From positions 868,001-932,000 of the forward strand of contig OZ251505.1 of the NCBI GenBank assembly GCA_965242795.1: a stretch of 64,000 bases of DNA, in the 5' to 3' direction. Positions 52,496 to 62,484 of this stretch are shown here, in pieces. Below the pieces are notes generated by a model, which searched no databases, had not been told where the DNA came from, and saw only the letters and a list, made by a program, of their open reading frames with translations. The position numbers were made by a program, and so were the translations under genes. The DNA is from Bin18 sp965242795. GTDB taxonomy: Bacteria; Desulfobacterota; Binatia; Bin18. Position 1 is the stretch's first letter; every line of letters begins with the position of its first letter.

Positions 52496-53650
52496 ATGGA
52501 ACATACGAAGCCCGAACCGTTCACGATTCACGTCCCGGATGCGGTGCTCGACGATCTGCAGCATCGGCTGCGCCTCGCGCGCTGGCCGGGCACCATCCCC
52601 GGTTCGGGCTGGGACTACGGGGCCGATCTCTCCTCCATCGAACAGCTTATCGTGTACTGGCAGAGCGGATACGACTGGCGCGCCCAGGAACGCGCGCTGA
52701 ACCGTTGGGCGCATTCCAAGGCCACGGTCGACGGCCACGCAATCCACTTCATCCACGAGCGCGGCAAGGGGCCGCGTCCGCTGCCGTTGCTGATCGCGCA
52801 CGGCTGGCCCGGCTCGTTCTTCGAGTTCATGGACGTGATCGGCCCGTTGACCGATCCGGCCGCGCACGGCGGCGACCCGGCCGACGCGTTCGACGTGGTC
52901 GTGCCGTCCCTGCCCGGTTACGCCTTTTCGGACCCGCCGCAGCGCCGCGGGGTGAACATCGCGTGCATGGCCGACTGGTTCGCGGTGCTGATGCGCGACG
53001 TGCTGGGCTACGAGCGGTACGGCGCCCAGGGCGGCGACTGGGGGTCCATGATCGCCTCGCGGCTGGGATACGCCTACCCGGACGCGGTGGCCGGCGTGCA
53101 TCTCAACATGGTCGGGATTGCGCCCCATCCGGCCAACCGCGGCAACCTGAGTTCCGCGGAAGAAGCGTTCCTCACCGCCATGCGCGCTTGGCAACGCGAG
53201 GAGCGCGGCTATCAGGAAATTCAGGGCACCAAACCGCAGACGTTGGGCTTTGCGCTGAACGACTCGCCGGTCGGCTTGTGTGCCTGGATCGTCGAGAAGT
53301 TCCGCACGTGGAGCGACTGTGGCGGGAATCCGGAGCGCGTCTATACCAAGGACCAGTTGCTCACCAACGTCATGCTCTATTGGGTGACGCAGACCTTCCA
53401 CTCGGCGTCGCGGATCTACTACGAGGAGCGGCACCATCCTTGGCGGCTGGGCAAGGATGAGAAAGTCGGCGTGCCGACCGGGATTGCCGCGTTTCCGAAA
53501 GAGATCGCCCAAGCCCCGCGCGAGTGGGCCGAACGGACGTACAACGTGCAGCACTGGACCGACATGCCGGCCGGCGGCCACTTCGCCGCCATGGAGCAGC
53601 CCGCGTTGCTGGTCGAGGACGTCCGCACGTTCTTCCGCGGGCTGCGCTGA
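52496..53650 (+). CDS. Epoxide hydrolase (microsomal type, EHN domain)
   Basis: This is a 384-residue alpha/beta hydrolase with an N-terminal EHN domain (FTIHVPDAVLDDLQHRLRLA). HGWPGSFFEF forms the oxyanion hole, Asp181 in AQGGDWGS is the nucleophile, and His362 in MPAGGHFAAMEQP is the general base. It hydrolyses epoxides to diols, using cytoplasmic substrates. AGGAAGCAGC precedes the ATG. It is followed five bases later by a GST-like gene, a coherent pair for detoxifying electrophiles. Confidence 0.92.
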   Translation: MEHTKPEPFTIHVPDAVLDDLQHRLRLARWPGTIPGSGWDYGADLSSIEQLIVYWQSGYDWRAQERALNRWAHSKATVDGHAIHFIHERGKGPRPLPLLIAHGWPGSFFEFMDVIGPLTDPAAHGGDPADAFDVVVPSLPGYAFSDPPQRRGVNIACMADWFAVLMRDVLGYERYGAQGGDWGSMIASRLGYAYPDAVAGVHLNMVGIAPHPANRGNLSSAEEAFLTAMRAWQREERGYQEIQGTKPQTLGFALNDSPVGLCAWIVEKFRTWSDCGGNPERVYTKDQLLTNVMLYWVTQTFHSASRIYYEERHHPWRLGKDEKVGVPTGIAAFPKEIAQAPREWAERTYNVQHWTDMPAGGHFAAMEQPALLVEDVRTFFRGLR

Positions 53651-53655
53651 GCCCG

Positions 53656-54369
53656 ATGGCGGCCCGTATCGTCCTGTACGGCTCGCGCCGTTCGCCGTTC
53701 GTGGAGAAAGTCTATCGCGGGTTGATGCTCAAGCGGCTGCCGTTCGAGCTGCACGCGCCGCGTTCGGCCCTGGACGTTTGGCGGGCCAATCCCGTCACGC
53801 GCAAGACGCCGGCGCTGGACCTCGACGGTCGCCGGCTGTTCGACTCGACGTTGATCCTGCGCGCCCTCGACGCCCATCAACCCGATCCCGCGCTGGTCTC
53901 GGCCGACGCGCTGATCGCCGCGCAGCAGCGGCTGATCGAAGACTGGGCCGACGAGTCGCTCTACTGGTACGGGATGGCGCTGCGCTGGACGGTTCCGGCG
54001 AACGCCCGACGCGCCGTCCGCGGATTCGTTGCCGTGGCGCCGGCCGGCCGGTGGCGACCCATCTTGCGCCCACTGCTCTCCGGGCTCATGCCGCGGCTGC
54101 TCCGCTCCCAAATCCGCGCCCAAGGGACGGGCCGTTTACCGACCGATACCTTGGTGCGCGAACTCGACGGTCATCTGACGGACTTGGGCAAGATGTTCGG
54201 CCGCGGGCCGTTTCTGTTCGGGTCGGACCATCCGAGCGTGGCCGACTTGGCGGTGTACGGTCAACTGGCGTTCCTGCACGACGAGCACAATCCCGAAGCG
54301 CGGGCTGTGGTCGAGCGGCATCCGGTGTTGATCGAGATGTGCGTGCGTATGGACGCGCTGACCGATTGA
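53656..54369 (+). CDS. Glutathione S-transferase family protein
   Basis: This is a 237-residue protein with a thioredoxin-like N-terminus (RIVLYGSRRSPFVEKVYRGL) and NPVTRKTPALDLDGRRLFDS, where the usual cis-Pro and ESxxI-type site reads DSTLIL. The all-helical C-terminal domain ends HPSVADLAVYGQLAFL. The Ser in GSRRSPF is the catalytic position. The start is 53656, five bases after the epoxide hydrolase stop, with translational coupling likely. Confidence 0.85.
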   Translation: MAARIVLYGSRRSPFVEKVYRGLMLKRLPFELHAPRSALDVWRANPVTRKTPALDLDGRRLFDSTLILRALDAHQPDPALVSADALIAAQQRLIEDWADESLYWYGMALRWTVPANARRAVRGFVAVAPAGRWRPILRPLLSGLMPRLLRSQIRAQGTGRLPTDTLVRELDGHLTDLGKMFGRGPFLFGSDHPSVADLAVYGQLAFLHDEHNPEARAVVERHPVLIEMCVRMDALTD

Positions 54370-54388
54370 GTCGGCTCGGCGCGGGGGA

Positions 54389-54775
54389 TCACGCGCCGTC
54401 CGCGTCGGGAACGATCTCGACCGCGAAGGCTTCTTTGTACCAGCCGAACCAACGCATGACGCGGGCGAGGAAGTATTTGCGGAAGAAAAGCGGGAAAACC
54501 TCGTCGCGCACTCGTGCGCCTTCGAGATAGACAGCCGACCCCCGCAACCGGTTCGTCCCGACGCGGCAACTGACCGCGGGCGTGTGTCGAACGTTCTTGA
54601 TCCACTGCGAGTCGGAGCCACGGCCGGAAGTGACGTACAGCCGGTCGGCGGTCGCCACGAACCAGACGGTGACCGTCCGCGGCCGGCCGGTTCGGCGCCC
54701 GGTGACCGTGAGTTCGAGCAGCGATGCGCGGTTGAGGGCGGCCAAGTCTGGAGCCGCGGAACCGGACGTTGCCAT
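54389..54775 (-). CDS. Nitroreductase family deazaflavin (F420)-dependent oxidoreductase (Ddn-like)
   Basis: This is a 128-residue split-barrel protein of the deazaflavin-dependent nitroreductase (DUF385/Ddn) group. Signature parts are LELTVTGRRTGRPRTVTVWF, LYVTSGRGSDSQWIKNVRHTP and CRVGTNRLRGSAVYLE. Family members use reduced F420 to reduce quinones or other electrophiles, so this supports F420 in the organism. It lies 13 bases downstream of purM on the same strand. A role beyond reduction cannot be stated. Confidence 0.88.
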   Translation of the reverse strand: MATSGSAAPDLAALNRASLLELTVTGRRTGRPRTVTVWFVATADRLYVTSGRGSDSQWIKNVRHTPAVSCRVGTNRLRGSAVYLEGARVRDEVFPLFFRKYFLARVMRWFGWYKEAFAVEIVPDADGA

Positions 54776-54788
54776 ACGTAGCCGCCTG

Positions 54789-55886
54789 TCAGCCGAGCGG
54801 AACGAACCGGCCGTCGGCGCTGGTCAGACCCGCGGGGCGCAAGGTGATCGTCCGCTGCGGCGACGCGACCGTCGTGCCCAGCCGCCACGCCGCCACGTCG
54901 TGCTGCGCCGCGAGTTCCTGCACGCGCCCGACGTCGGACTCGGCCACGACGACGCAGAACCCCACGCCCATGTTGAACACCTGATACATTTCCGCGTTGC
55001 TCAGCCGGCCGCGGTCCTGCAGGACGGCAAAGATGGGCGGCGGCGGGGGCAGGGTGTCGATGTCGTAGCCGACCGCGACCTTAGTGCGCGCGAGATTGAG
55101 GAAGCCGTCGCCCGTCACGTGCATGAGCGCCTTCAGGTCGATGTCGGCGGCGAACATGGCCGTGATCTCCGGCACATAGACGCGCGTCGGCTCCAGCAAT
55201 TCCTCGCCCAGACTCCGTCCGAGTTCCGGTATGTGGCTGTCCACGCTCAGCCCGGCTTCCTGGAACAGCACGTGGCGGGCCAGGGTCAGGCCGTTGCTGT
55301 GAATGCCGCTGCTCGCCAGCCCGATCAGCACGTCCCCGGGACGGACGTGCTCCCCGACGATCACGCGGTCGAGCGCCACACTGCCGACCGCGGCACCGGC
55401 CAGATCGAGCCCGCCGCCGGGCCGCACCCCGCGCACCATATCCTTCAACTGGGCGATCTCGCCGCCCGCGATGTTGACGCGCGCCAACTCGGCCCCGCGA
55501 TGGAGCCCCTGCCCCACGGCGTCGAGCACCTCGGGCCGCATGGTCTCGACCGCCACGTAATCGACGAACGACAGCGGCGTGGCGCCCACGCACAGCAGGT
55601 CGTTGACGTTCATGGCGATGCAGTCGATGCCGACCGTGTTGTATGTGCCCAGCAGTTCGGCGACGAGCAGCTTGCTCCCGACGCCGTCGGTGGTGATTGC
55701 GATCCCCAAATTCAAGTCGTGTAGCCGGATGACGTTGGCGAAATATCCGAGCGGCAGGACGGGCCGGGCGTCCGGCTGCAAGTCGAACGTCCGTTCGACC
55801 CAGGTCCGCAGTCGCGACAAGCCGGCGTCGGCCTGCGCACTGTCCACCCCAGCGGCGGCGTAGCCGGGATCGCGCGTCTCGTTCAT
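54789..55886 (-). CDS. purM: Phosphoribosylformylglycinamidine cyclo-ligase
   Basis: PurM closes the imidazole ring of AIR in purine synthesis. The 365-residue protein opens with RDPGYAAAGVDSAQADAGL, carries ITTDGVGSKLLVAELLGTY, DCIAMNVNDLLCVGATPL and RVNIAGGEIAQLKDMV, all standard. The length is slightly above the usual 345. It is a cytoplasmic homodimer. The F420-type reductase gene follows 13 bases downstream. No other pur gene is in the window. Confidence 0.95.
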   Translation of the reverse strand: MNETRDPGYAAAGVDSAQADAGLSRLRTWVERTFDLQPDARPVLPLGYFANVIRLHDLNLGIAITTDGVGSKLLVAELLGTYNTVGIDCIAMNVNDLLCVGATPLSFVDYVAVETMRPEVLDAVGQGLHRGAELARVNIAGGEIAQLKDMVRGVRPGGGLDLAGAAVGSVALDRVIVGEHVRPGDVLIGLASSGIHSNGLTLARHVLFQEAGLSVDSHIPELGRSLGEELLEPTRVYVPEITAMFAADIDLKALMHVTGDGFLNLARTKVAVGYDIDTLPPPPPIFAVLQDRGRLSNAEMYQVFNMGVGFCVVVAESDVGRVQELAAQHDVAAWRLGTTVASPQRTITLRPAGLTSADGRFVPLG

Positions 55887-55916
55887 ACCGCTGCCTTCTG
55901 CGTCAATGCCTGCGGG

Positions 55917-56036
55917 CTACGAAGCCGAGGATTTGCGCGTCTTGGCCGCGGCCTTGAGTTCCTTGATGCGCCGTTTGAGTGCCTTTTCGCGGCGCTTGCG
56001 GCGGCGGCGGATTTCCTGATCCCGCTCTCTGTGCAT
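55917..56036 (-). CDS. Very basic 39-residue protein
   Basis: This is a tiny ORF, MHRERDQEIRRRRKRREKAL... ending TRKSSAS, with 11 Arg and 7 Lys among 39 residues, predicted as one long helix. The RBS AAGAGGAGAAGAAACACC before ATG 56036 is very good, and the strand matches purM, which starts 31 bases downstream. Similar Arg-rich mini-proteins occur in GC-rich Deltaproteobacteria-like genomes, but no function is established. Nucleic-acid binding is plausible from charge alone. Confidence 0.6.
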   Translation of the reverse strand: MHRERDQEIRRRRKRREKALKRRIKELKAAAKTRKSSAS

Positions 56037-56438
56037 GGTGTTTCTTCTCCTCTTGCCAGGGGGATTCTCGCCGCGTGGTTATAGCAGCCGCGTGCGCCGG
56101 AGAAACAGGGGCCGCGGCTTTGTAGTCCGCCAGTCTCACCCGGTTTCGACACGTTGCTTACACATCAAGGAGGCATATGCTCGACATTTGGTTCCGCCGG
56201 CATTTGTGCGGAAGCGGGAGTACCAGAACATGGATACCTGCTTGCGCAGTATGACGATGGGGAACCTGACTTCAGGATCGGTTTGTAATTAATTCCCTTT
56301 CCGACCGGGAGGGGGTCCAGATGCGACTCGGGAAATCAAAGAAACCTTCAAACCGAAACGCTACGACGAACGGCTGCGTTTGTATGAGAAACATTTTTTT
56401 GTTATAGAAAGTGCTTATGGACAGTCGGCGGGCGTCGA
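56037..56438 (+). pseudogene. Region with degraded coding fragments upstream of minC
   Basis: A good site (CAAGGAGGCAT) leads to ATG 56176 but a stop follows after 25 codons. The next frame reads EHGYLLAQYDDGEPDFRIGL and a stop (about 56225-56290), and a third frame then gives EIKETFKPKRYDERLRLYEK up to 56437. Protein-like text scattered over frames suggests a decayed gene of unknown family, or chance. No intact gene is seen. Confidence 0.35.
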
Positions 56439-57170
56439 ATGTTCATGAATGCGTGGGTGGAGGTGGTTGTGTCTCAGCGGGGAACACCGCTGTTGTCGAT
56501 CAAAGGGCGGCGGGGCGGCCCGACTTTTTTTCTGGACGATCAGGCCCCGTTCAGCGACATCGCCGCCGCGGTCCAGGAGGAGTTGGCGCGCGCCAACGGC
56601 TTCTTCCGCGATACTTCCATCGTGTTGCATTTGGGCGCGCGTACCATTCACCGCAACGATTGGCGCGCGATGCAGGATGCCCTGCATCGTGAGGGCCTGT
56701 TGCTCCATTATGCCGTGGCGCAGGATGCGGCCAGCCGTGATCTGCTCGATCGTGAGGGCGTCGCGGTGCGGGACGCCCTGCTGCCGCCTTCCGCTGCTCC
56801 CCGCCCCGCCGCGGGGCCGGAGCAGCACGAGGGGGGTGGAGCGTTGTATCTGCGCCAGGGGCTGCGGGGCGGGCAGAAACAGGTTTTCGCCGGCGACGTC
56901 ATTCTGGCCGGGGACGTGAACCAGGGCGCGGAGGTCGTCGCGGGCGGCGACGTGGTGATCGTCGGCACGCTGCGCGGCGTAGTGCACGCCGGCTATCCCG
57001 ACAATTCGGAGGCTCGGGTGATCGGACTGAAGCTGGTGCCGCTGCAACTCCGCATCGGGCCGGTCATCGCCATTCCAGAAGACGGCGCGCCGTCCTCGGA
57101 CGCCATCTGCCCCGAGGTGGCGCGTGTAGTGGACGAACGGATCGTAATCGAACCCTATAGCCGAAGATGA
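56439..57170 (+). CDS. minC: Septum site-determining protein MinC
   Basis: MinC blocks FtsZ assembly away from mid-cell. The 243-residue protein has an N-terminal MinC domain (WVEVVVSQRGTPLLSIKGRR...) and the C-terminal beta-helix AGDVILAGDVNQGAEVVAGG followed by DVVIVGTLRGVVHAG, which binds MinD. A variable linker (residues 118-140) is Pro-rich. ATG 56439 or 56445 could start it; no strong RBS is seen. Its TGA overlaps an ATG in front of minD, and minC-minD-minE form one operon. Confidence 0.93.
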   Translation: MFMNAWVEVVVSQRGTPLLSIKGRRGGPTFFLDDQAPFSDIAAAVQEELARANGFFRDTSIVLHLGARTIHRNDWRAMQDALHREGLLLHYAVAQDAASRDLLDREGVAVRDALLPPSAAPRPAAGPEQHEGGGALYLRQGLRGGQKQVFAGDVILAGDVNQGAEVVAGGDVVIVGTLRGVVHAGYPDNSEARVIGLKLVPLQLRIGPVIAIPEDGAPSSDAICPEVARVVDERIVIEPYSRR

Positions 57171-57184
57171 TGGGAGGGAGTGCC

Positions 57185-57976
57185 ATGAGCGGACGGGCGA
57201 TAGTCGTCACCTCGGGCAAAGGTGGCGTGGGCAAGACGACGGTGACCGCGAACCTCGGCCTCGGGCTGGCCGGCCAGGGGAACAAGGTCGTCCTCATCGA
57301 CGGGGACATCGGGTTGCGCAACCTGGATCTGATCCTGGGGGTCGAGAACCGGGTGGTGTACAACGTCGTCGACGTGATCAACGGCCGGTGTCAGCTTCGG
57401 CAGGCGCTGGTCAAGGACAAACGCAATCCCGACCTGTGCCTGATCCCGGCGTCGCAGGTGGATTACAAGGAGTCGATCAGCGCGGATCAGATGCGCGCAT
57501 TGTCGGACCAGCTCAAGCAGGACTTCGACTTCGTGTTGATCGACTGCCCGGCCGGTATCGAGCAGGGCTTTCGCAACGCGGTGGCCGCGGCCGACGAAGC
57601 GATCGTCGTCACCACGCCGGACGTCTCGCCGGTGCGCGACGCCGACCGCGTCATCGGCCTGCTGCAAAGCGAACTGGGCGACCCGCGCTTGATCATCAAC
57701 CGTATGGACGCGGGCATGGTGCGGCGGGGCGAGATGCTCGACCGTCAGGACGTGCTCGACATCCTCGCCGTCGGCCTGCTGGGGATCGTGCCCGAGGACG
57801 ACGCGGTCGTGATTGCGGGCAACAAGGGAATGCCGGTGGTGCTGAACGGTTCGCAGTCCGGCGCGGCCTTCCAACGCATCACGCGCCGGCTACTCGGGGA
57901 GGAGATTCCGATCCCCGATCTGAACGGCCACGGCGGCTTCGTCAGCAAGCTCGGGAAAGCGATCTTCGGGAGATAA
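57185..57976 (+). CDS. minD: Septum site-determining ATPase MinD
   Basis: MinD is a membrane-cycling P-loop ATPase that carries MinC. Residues 6-21 IVVTSGKGGVGKTTVT hold the deviant Walker A; IDGDIGLRNLDLILG and FVLIDCPAGIEQGFRNA follow. The C-terminal amphipathic helix GGFVSKLGKAIFGR is the membrane-targeting sequence. Length 263 residues. ATG 57185 has GGGAGGGAG upstream; ATG 57167, overlapping the minC stop, is in frame as alternative. Confidence 0.96.
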   Translation: MSGRAIVVTSGKGGVGKTTVTANLGLGLAGQGNKVVLIDGDIGLRNLDLILGVENRVVYNVVDVINGRCQLRQALVKDKRNPDLCLIPASQVDYKESISADQMRALSDQLKQDFDFVLIDCPAGIEQGFRNAVAAADEAIVVTTPDVSPVRDADRVIGLLQSELGDPRLIINRMDAGMVRRGEMLDRQDVLDILAVGLLGIVPEDDAVVIAGNKGMPVVLNGSQSGAAFQRITRRLLGEEIPIPDLNGHGGFVSKLGKAIFGR

Positions 57977-57979
57977 GCC

Positions 57980-58261
57980 ATGACGCTGAAGGAACGGTTC
58001 CAACATTTGTTCAACGCCAATGGCAGCAAGGCCGCGGCCAGAGATCGGCTGCTCAGCGTGCTGGTGGACGACCGGCTGGGGCTCACCGCGGAAAAGAAGG
58101 CCGCGCTCAAGAAAGACATCCTGGCCGTCATCCGCAAGCACGTGGACATCGACCCGGACGGTTTCACGCTGGAGTTCATCCCGGCATCGCCGCAGAGCGA
58201 GATTCAAGTATCGGCGCCTGTTCGGCTCAACGGGCGCGCGACCGCCGGCGCCGCGAAATAA
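57980..58261 (+). CDS. minE: Cell division topological specificity factor MinE
   Basis: MinE stimulates MinD ATPase and drives the Min oscillation. The 93-residue protein has the N-terminal anti-MinCD helix region and RLLSVLVDDRLGLTAEKKAA, then the beta-strand dimer domain LAVIRKHVDIDPDGFTLEF. It begins three bases after the minD stop, so coupling is likely. Length is typical. Confidence 0.94.
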   Translation: MTLKERFQHLFNANGSKAAARDRLLSVLVDDRLGLTAEKKAALKKDILAVIRKHVDIDPDGFTLEFIPASPQSEIQVSAPVRLNGRATAGAAK

Positions 58262-58566
58262 CCTCTCCTTCCGCCGGCGTCCAAGATGGGCGCCGGCGCC
58301 GCTTACCGGGCCGCGTCTCGGTTTGCCGTTGCTCCCACTAGGACCCTCTCCTCCGGATCAAGTCCGGGACAGGCTCTAGCTCTCTCCCGGCGGTCCCCGA
58401 GCTTGTCGAAGGGGGAAGAGGGGATAAAGGGCGAAGCCTCAACAGATCCCATCGTCGGCAGGTTCAATCACAAATCCACAATCCACAATCCACAATCAAA
58501 AATCTCATCCCGCCCCAATCGGCAACAACGCATCCGCCATTCACCGCATCCGGCGAGTTGGCTGCA
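58262..58566. repeat. Intergenic region with ATCCACAATCC tandem repeat and CGAGCTTGTCGAAG unit
   Basis: This is 305 bases after minE. GGTCCCCGAGCTTGTCGAAG lies at 58392-58411, and ATCCACA is repeated three times at 58476-58496 followed by ATCAAAAATC. The same tandem in reverse complement stands at 40869. No gene is seen; convergent transcripts from minE and hslU end here. Confidence 0.65.
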
Positions 58567-59979
<1,413 letters not shown>

Positions 59980-59980
59980 C

Positions 59981-60517
59981 TTACAGTTCCTCCACGACGA
60001 TCCGATCGTTGGTATAGACGCAAATCGTGCCCGCGATCTGCATGGCGTGCCGGGTGATGCCGACCGCGTCCAAGGCCGTATGCGCCATCAGGGCACGCGC
60101 CGCGGCCAGCGCATAGTTGCCGCCCGAACCGATCGCCACCATGCCGTCGTCCGGTTCCAGCACGTCCCCGCTGCCGGAAATGAGCAGCGAGGACTCGCGG
60201 TCCACCACGGCCATCAGCGCCTCCAGCCGCCGCAAGACCCGGTCGGCGCGCCAGTCCCGGGCCAGTTCGACCGCGGCGCGGCGCAGATTGCCGTTGTATT
60301 CTTCCAGCTTGCCTTCGAATTTCTCGCACAGCGTGACCGCGTCCGCGGTGCCGCCTGCAAAGCCGGCCAGAATCCGATCCTTGTACAGCCTGCGCACCTT
60401 GACCGCGGCGTGCTTGACGACCGTATCGCCCAAGCTGACTTGCCCGTCGCCCGCCATGGCGACCTTGCCATCGCGGCGGACGCTCAGGATGGTCGTGCCG
60501 TGCATCGTAGGGGTCAC
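59981..60517 (-). CDS. hslV: ATP-dependent protease proteolytic subunit HslV
   Basis: HslV is the threonine-protease ring of HslUV. The sequence MHGTTILSVRRDGKVAMAGD gives the mature N-terminal Thr after removal of a short propeptide; SLGDTVVKHAAVKVRRLY and ILAGFAGGTADAVTL follow. Length is 178 residues from GTG 60517, with AAGG upstream; ATG 60505 is an equally possible start. It is followed directly by hslU. Confidence 0.96.
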   Translation of the reverse strand: MTPTMHGTTILSVRRDGKVAMAGDGQVSLGDTVVKHAAVKVRRLYKDRILAGFAGGTADAVTLCEKFEGKLEEYNGNLRRAAVELARDWRADRVLRRLEALMAVVDRESSLLISGSGDVLEPDDGMVAIGSGGNYALAAARALMAHTALDAVGITRHAMQIAGTICVYTNDRIVVEEL

Positions 60518-60621
60518 GGCGAGACCTTCGAAGGGGCGGGTACGACGATGCGAGCCGTCAGGACGCGGAACATGGGAGTCATCCGATTGGATACGAACGG
60601 AGCCGCTGCTTCATCCCAGGG

Positions 60622-61557
60622 TCAAGCGTGAGGATGCGCTCGGTCATACACCTGCGTGAGCCGGTCCAGATTGACGTGGGTGTATTTCTGGGTGGTGGAC
60701 AGGCTGGCGTGGCCGAGCAGTTCCTGAATGGCGCGCAAGTCGGCCCCGGCGTCGAGCAGGTGGGTCGCAAAACTGTGTCGCAGCGCGTGGGGGCTGATCC
60801 GGTCGGCCAGTCCGCACTGCCGGGCATAGCCCTCGATCAGGCGCGCCACGCTGCGCGTCGTCAGCCGGCCGCCACGACGGTTCAGAAAGACCGCGGCCGA
60901 GGTCGGGCGCCGCGGTTCCGTGCCCGGGTCCGGGTTCAGCAGAGCCGGGATCTCCATCCGGTAGCGGTGCAGCGCGTCGAGCGCCGCACGGCCGATGGGA
61001 ACCATGCGTTCCTTGCGGCCCTTGCCCTCCACGCGCAGGACGGACAAGTCGGCGTCCACGTCGGGCCAGTCGAGGCCGGCCAACTCGCTGACGCGCAGCC
61101 CGCCGGAATACAGCACTTCCAGGATCGCCCGGTCGCGCAGTCCGGCCGGCGTGTCCGCGGCAGGTGCATTCAACAGCCGGAACATGTCGTCCACGGACAA
61201 ATACGTAGGCAGCGGCTTGTCTTGCTTGGGCGCATGGATCTGCCTGGTCGGGTCCTGGGCGATGACCGACTCGCGCACCAGAAAGCGGAAGAAACTTCTG
61301 AGCGCCGACAACTTGCGCGCAATAGAACTCCGGGAACGTTCGCGGTGCAACCGCGCCAAAAACGCCCGGATGACGTGGTGGGTGATCCGCTCGACCGCGA
61401 CCGGCTGCGGCTCGGCGCCGTCGGTCGGCTGGGCGACGAAATCGAAGAACTGTTCCAGGTCGCTGCGGTAGTTGCGGAGCGTGTGGACGGATACGCGCTG
61501 CTCGATCTCGAGGTACGCGCTGTAGCGGTCCAGCAACTCGCGGGGGTGGGCCGTCAT
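60622..61557 (-). CDS. xerC: Tyrosine recombinase XerC
   Basis: This is a site-specific recombinase resolving chromosome dimers at dif. The 311-residue protein has a SAM-like N-terminal core-binding domain and the full catalytic set: Arg155, Lys179, His257, Arg260 (PHALRHSFATHLLDAGADLR), His283 and nucleophile Tyr292 (STTQKYTHV). Its position ahead of hslV-hslU is a conserved order. It is a housekeeping Xer protein, not a phage integrase, judged by length and context. Confidence 0.94.
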   Translation of the reverse strand: MTAHPRELLDRYSAYLEIEQRVSVHTLRNYRSDLEQFFDFVAQPTDGAEPQPVAVERITHHVIRAFLARLHRERSRSSIARKLSALRSFFRFLVRESVIAQDPTRQIHAPKQDKPLPTYLSVDDMFRLLNAPAADTPAGLRDRAILEVLYSGGLRVSELAGLDWPDVDADLSVLRVEGKGRKERMVPIGRAALDALHRYRMEIPALLNPDPGTEPRRPTSAAVFLNRRGGRLTTRSVARLIEGYARQCGLADRISPHALRHSFATHLLDAGADLRAIQELLGHASLSTTQKYTHVNLDRLTQVYDRAHPHA

Positions 61558-61667
61558 GGGAGTTTCGGCAATTTCAATTCGACCGGCGGGATGGTATCAA
61601 CAAGTCCGGCCCGACGGAAGTGAGTCCGGCCGGGTGCGGACGTGAACGGCCGCGAACGATCTCTCCC

Positions 61668-61958
61668 ATGCCGACGTGTCATCAGTGTCAAGCGTCGCTC
61701 GATCTCGAGGAGCCGGTCGGACGGCGCGACACCTGCGCCAACTGCGGTGCCGATGCGCGCTGTTGCCTGAACTGCACGTTCTACGAAGCCCACGCCGCGG
61801 ACGCCTGCCGCGAACCCAACGCCGAACTCGTCCAACACAAAGACGCGGCCAATTTTTGCGAGTTCTTCGCCCCGGCCCGGAGCGCGGCGTCTCCCGTACA
61901 GCCCGCGGCACCCGACGCACGGGCACGGCTGGATGCGTTGTTCAAATCCAAATCCTGA
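61668..61958 (+). CDS. Small zinc-ribbon protein
   Basis: This is a 96-residue Cys-rich protein: MPTCHQCQASLDLEEPVGRR, then DTCANCGADARCCLNCTFYE. At least eight Cys suggest two metal knuckles. EPNAELVQHKDAANFCEFF is a conserved tail in similar proteins of many Deltaproteobacteria-like genomes. Function unknown. No RBS is obvious, and the start is set at the first ATG. It overlaps nothing, and a lipoprotein gene follows in a different frame. Confidence 0.75.
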   Translation: MPTCHQCQASLDLEEPVGRRDTCANCGADARCCLNCTFYEAHAADACREPNAELVQHKDAANFCEFFAPARSAASPVQPAAPDARARLDALFKSKS

Positions 61959-61983
61959 CCTGCGCGTTCGAGCCGCGATCGGA

Positions 61984-62388
61984 GTGCGGTTCCGTGCGGC
62001 GCCAGTCCTCGTGTGTCTGGTCGGAGTGCTGTCCGCATGTCAGCCCGACCCGGCGACCGCGCGCGGCACGGCCGAGCGTTTCCTCGACGCGCATTACGTG
62101 CGCATCGATCTGCCGGCGGCGCGCACCTACTGCACGGGCTTCGCCCTGAACCGTATCGAGGAGGAGATTCGGCTCACGCAGGGCCAGCCGATCGACGCCG
62201 CAACCCGCCCGCCGCGGGTGTATTACGACTTGAAAGAGACGACGCCACGCGGCGAGTCGCGCATGTCGTTCGTGTACGAGTTGGACTTCGTGGTAGAGGG
62301 CGCCGGGCGGTTCACCAAGAACGTCGTGCTGACCTTGCAGCAGCGGGCCGAGGGGTGGCGAGTCGTCAACTATCTGGAGTACGACTGA
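61984..62388 (+). CDS. Putative lipoprotein of unknown function
   Basis: This is a 134-residue protein with a lipoprotein signal MRFRAAPVLVCLVGVLSAC (Cys19 as lipidation site). The mature part has a helix with RGTAERFLDAHYVRIDLPAA and a strand-rich end (SFVYELDFVVEGAGRF), a layout like NTF2-like envelope proteins. The GTG at 61984 is preferred because it gives a standard signal; ATG 61933 is in frame but overlaps the zinc-ribbon gene. Confidence 0.65.
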   Translation: MRFRAAPVLVCLVGVLSACQPDPATARGTAERFLDAHYVRIDLPAARTYCTGFALNRIEEEIRLTQGQPIDAATRPPRVYYDLKETTPRGESRMSFVYELDFVVEGAGRFTKNVVLTLQQRAEGWRVVNYLEYD

Positions 62389-62484
62389 GCGCGGGGGCGG
62401 TTGACAGGCGCCGGCCAAGGGGAAGAGGATACCGGGACGTCATCGAAGACAGGCGGGACGACCGCGCTCGGAAAGGGGGCCAGG

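Noticed and set aside
58476..58500. CRISPR array
   Set aside because: The ATCCACA units are only 7-9 bases and in direct tandem without spacers; no cas genes are in the window.
60622..61557. Phage or island integrase
   Set aside because: Length, residue set and the position before hslVU identify housekeeping XerC; no att repeats or phage genes are nearby.
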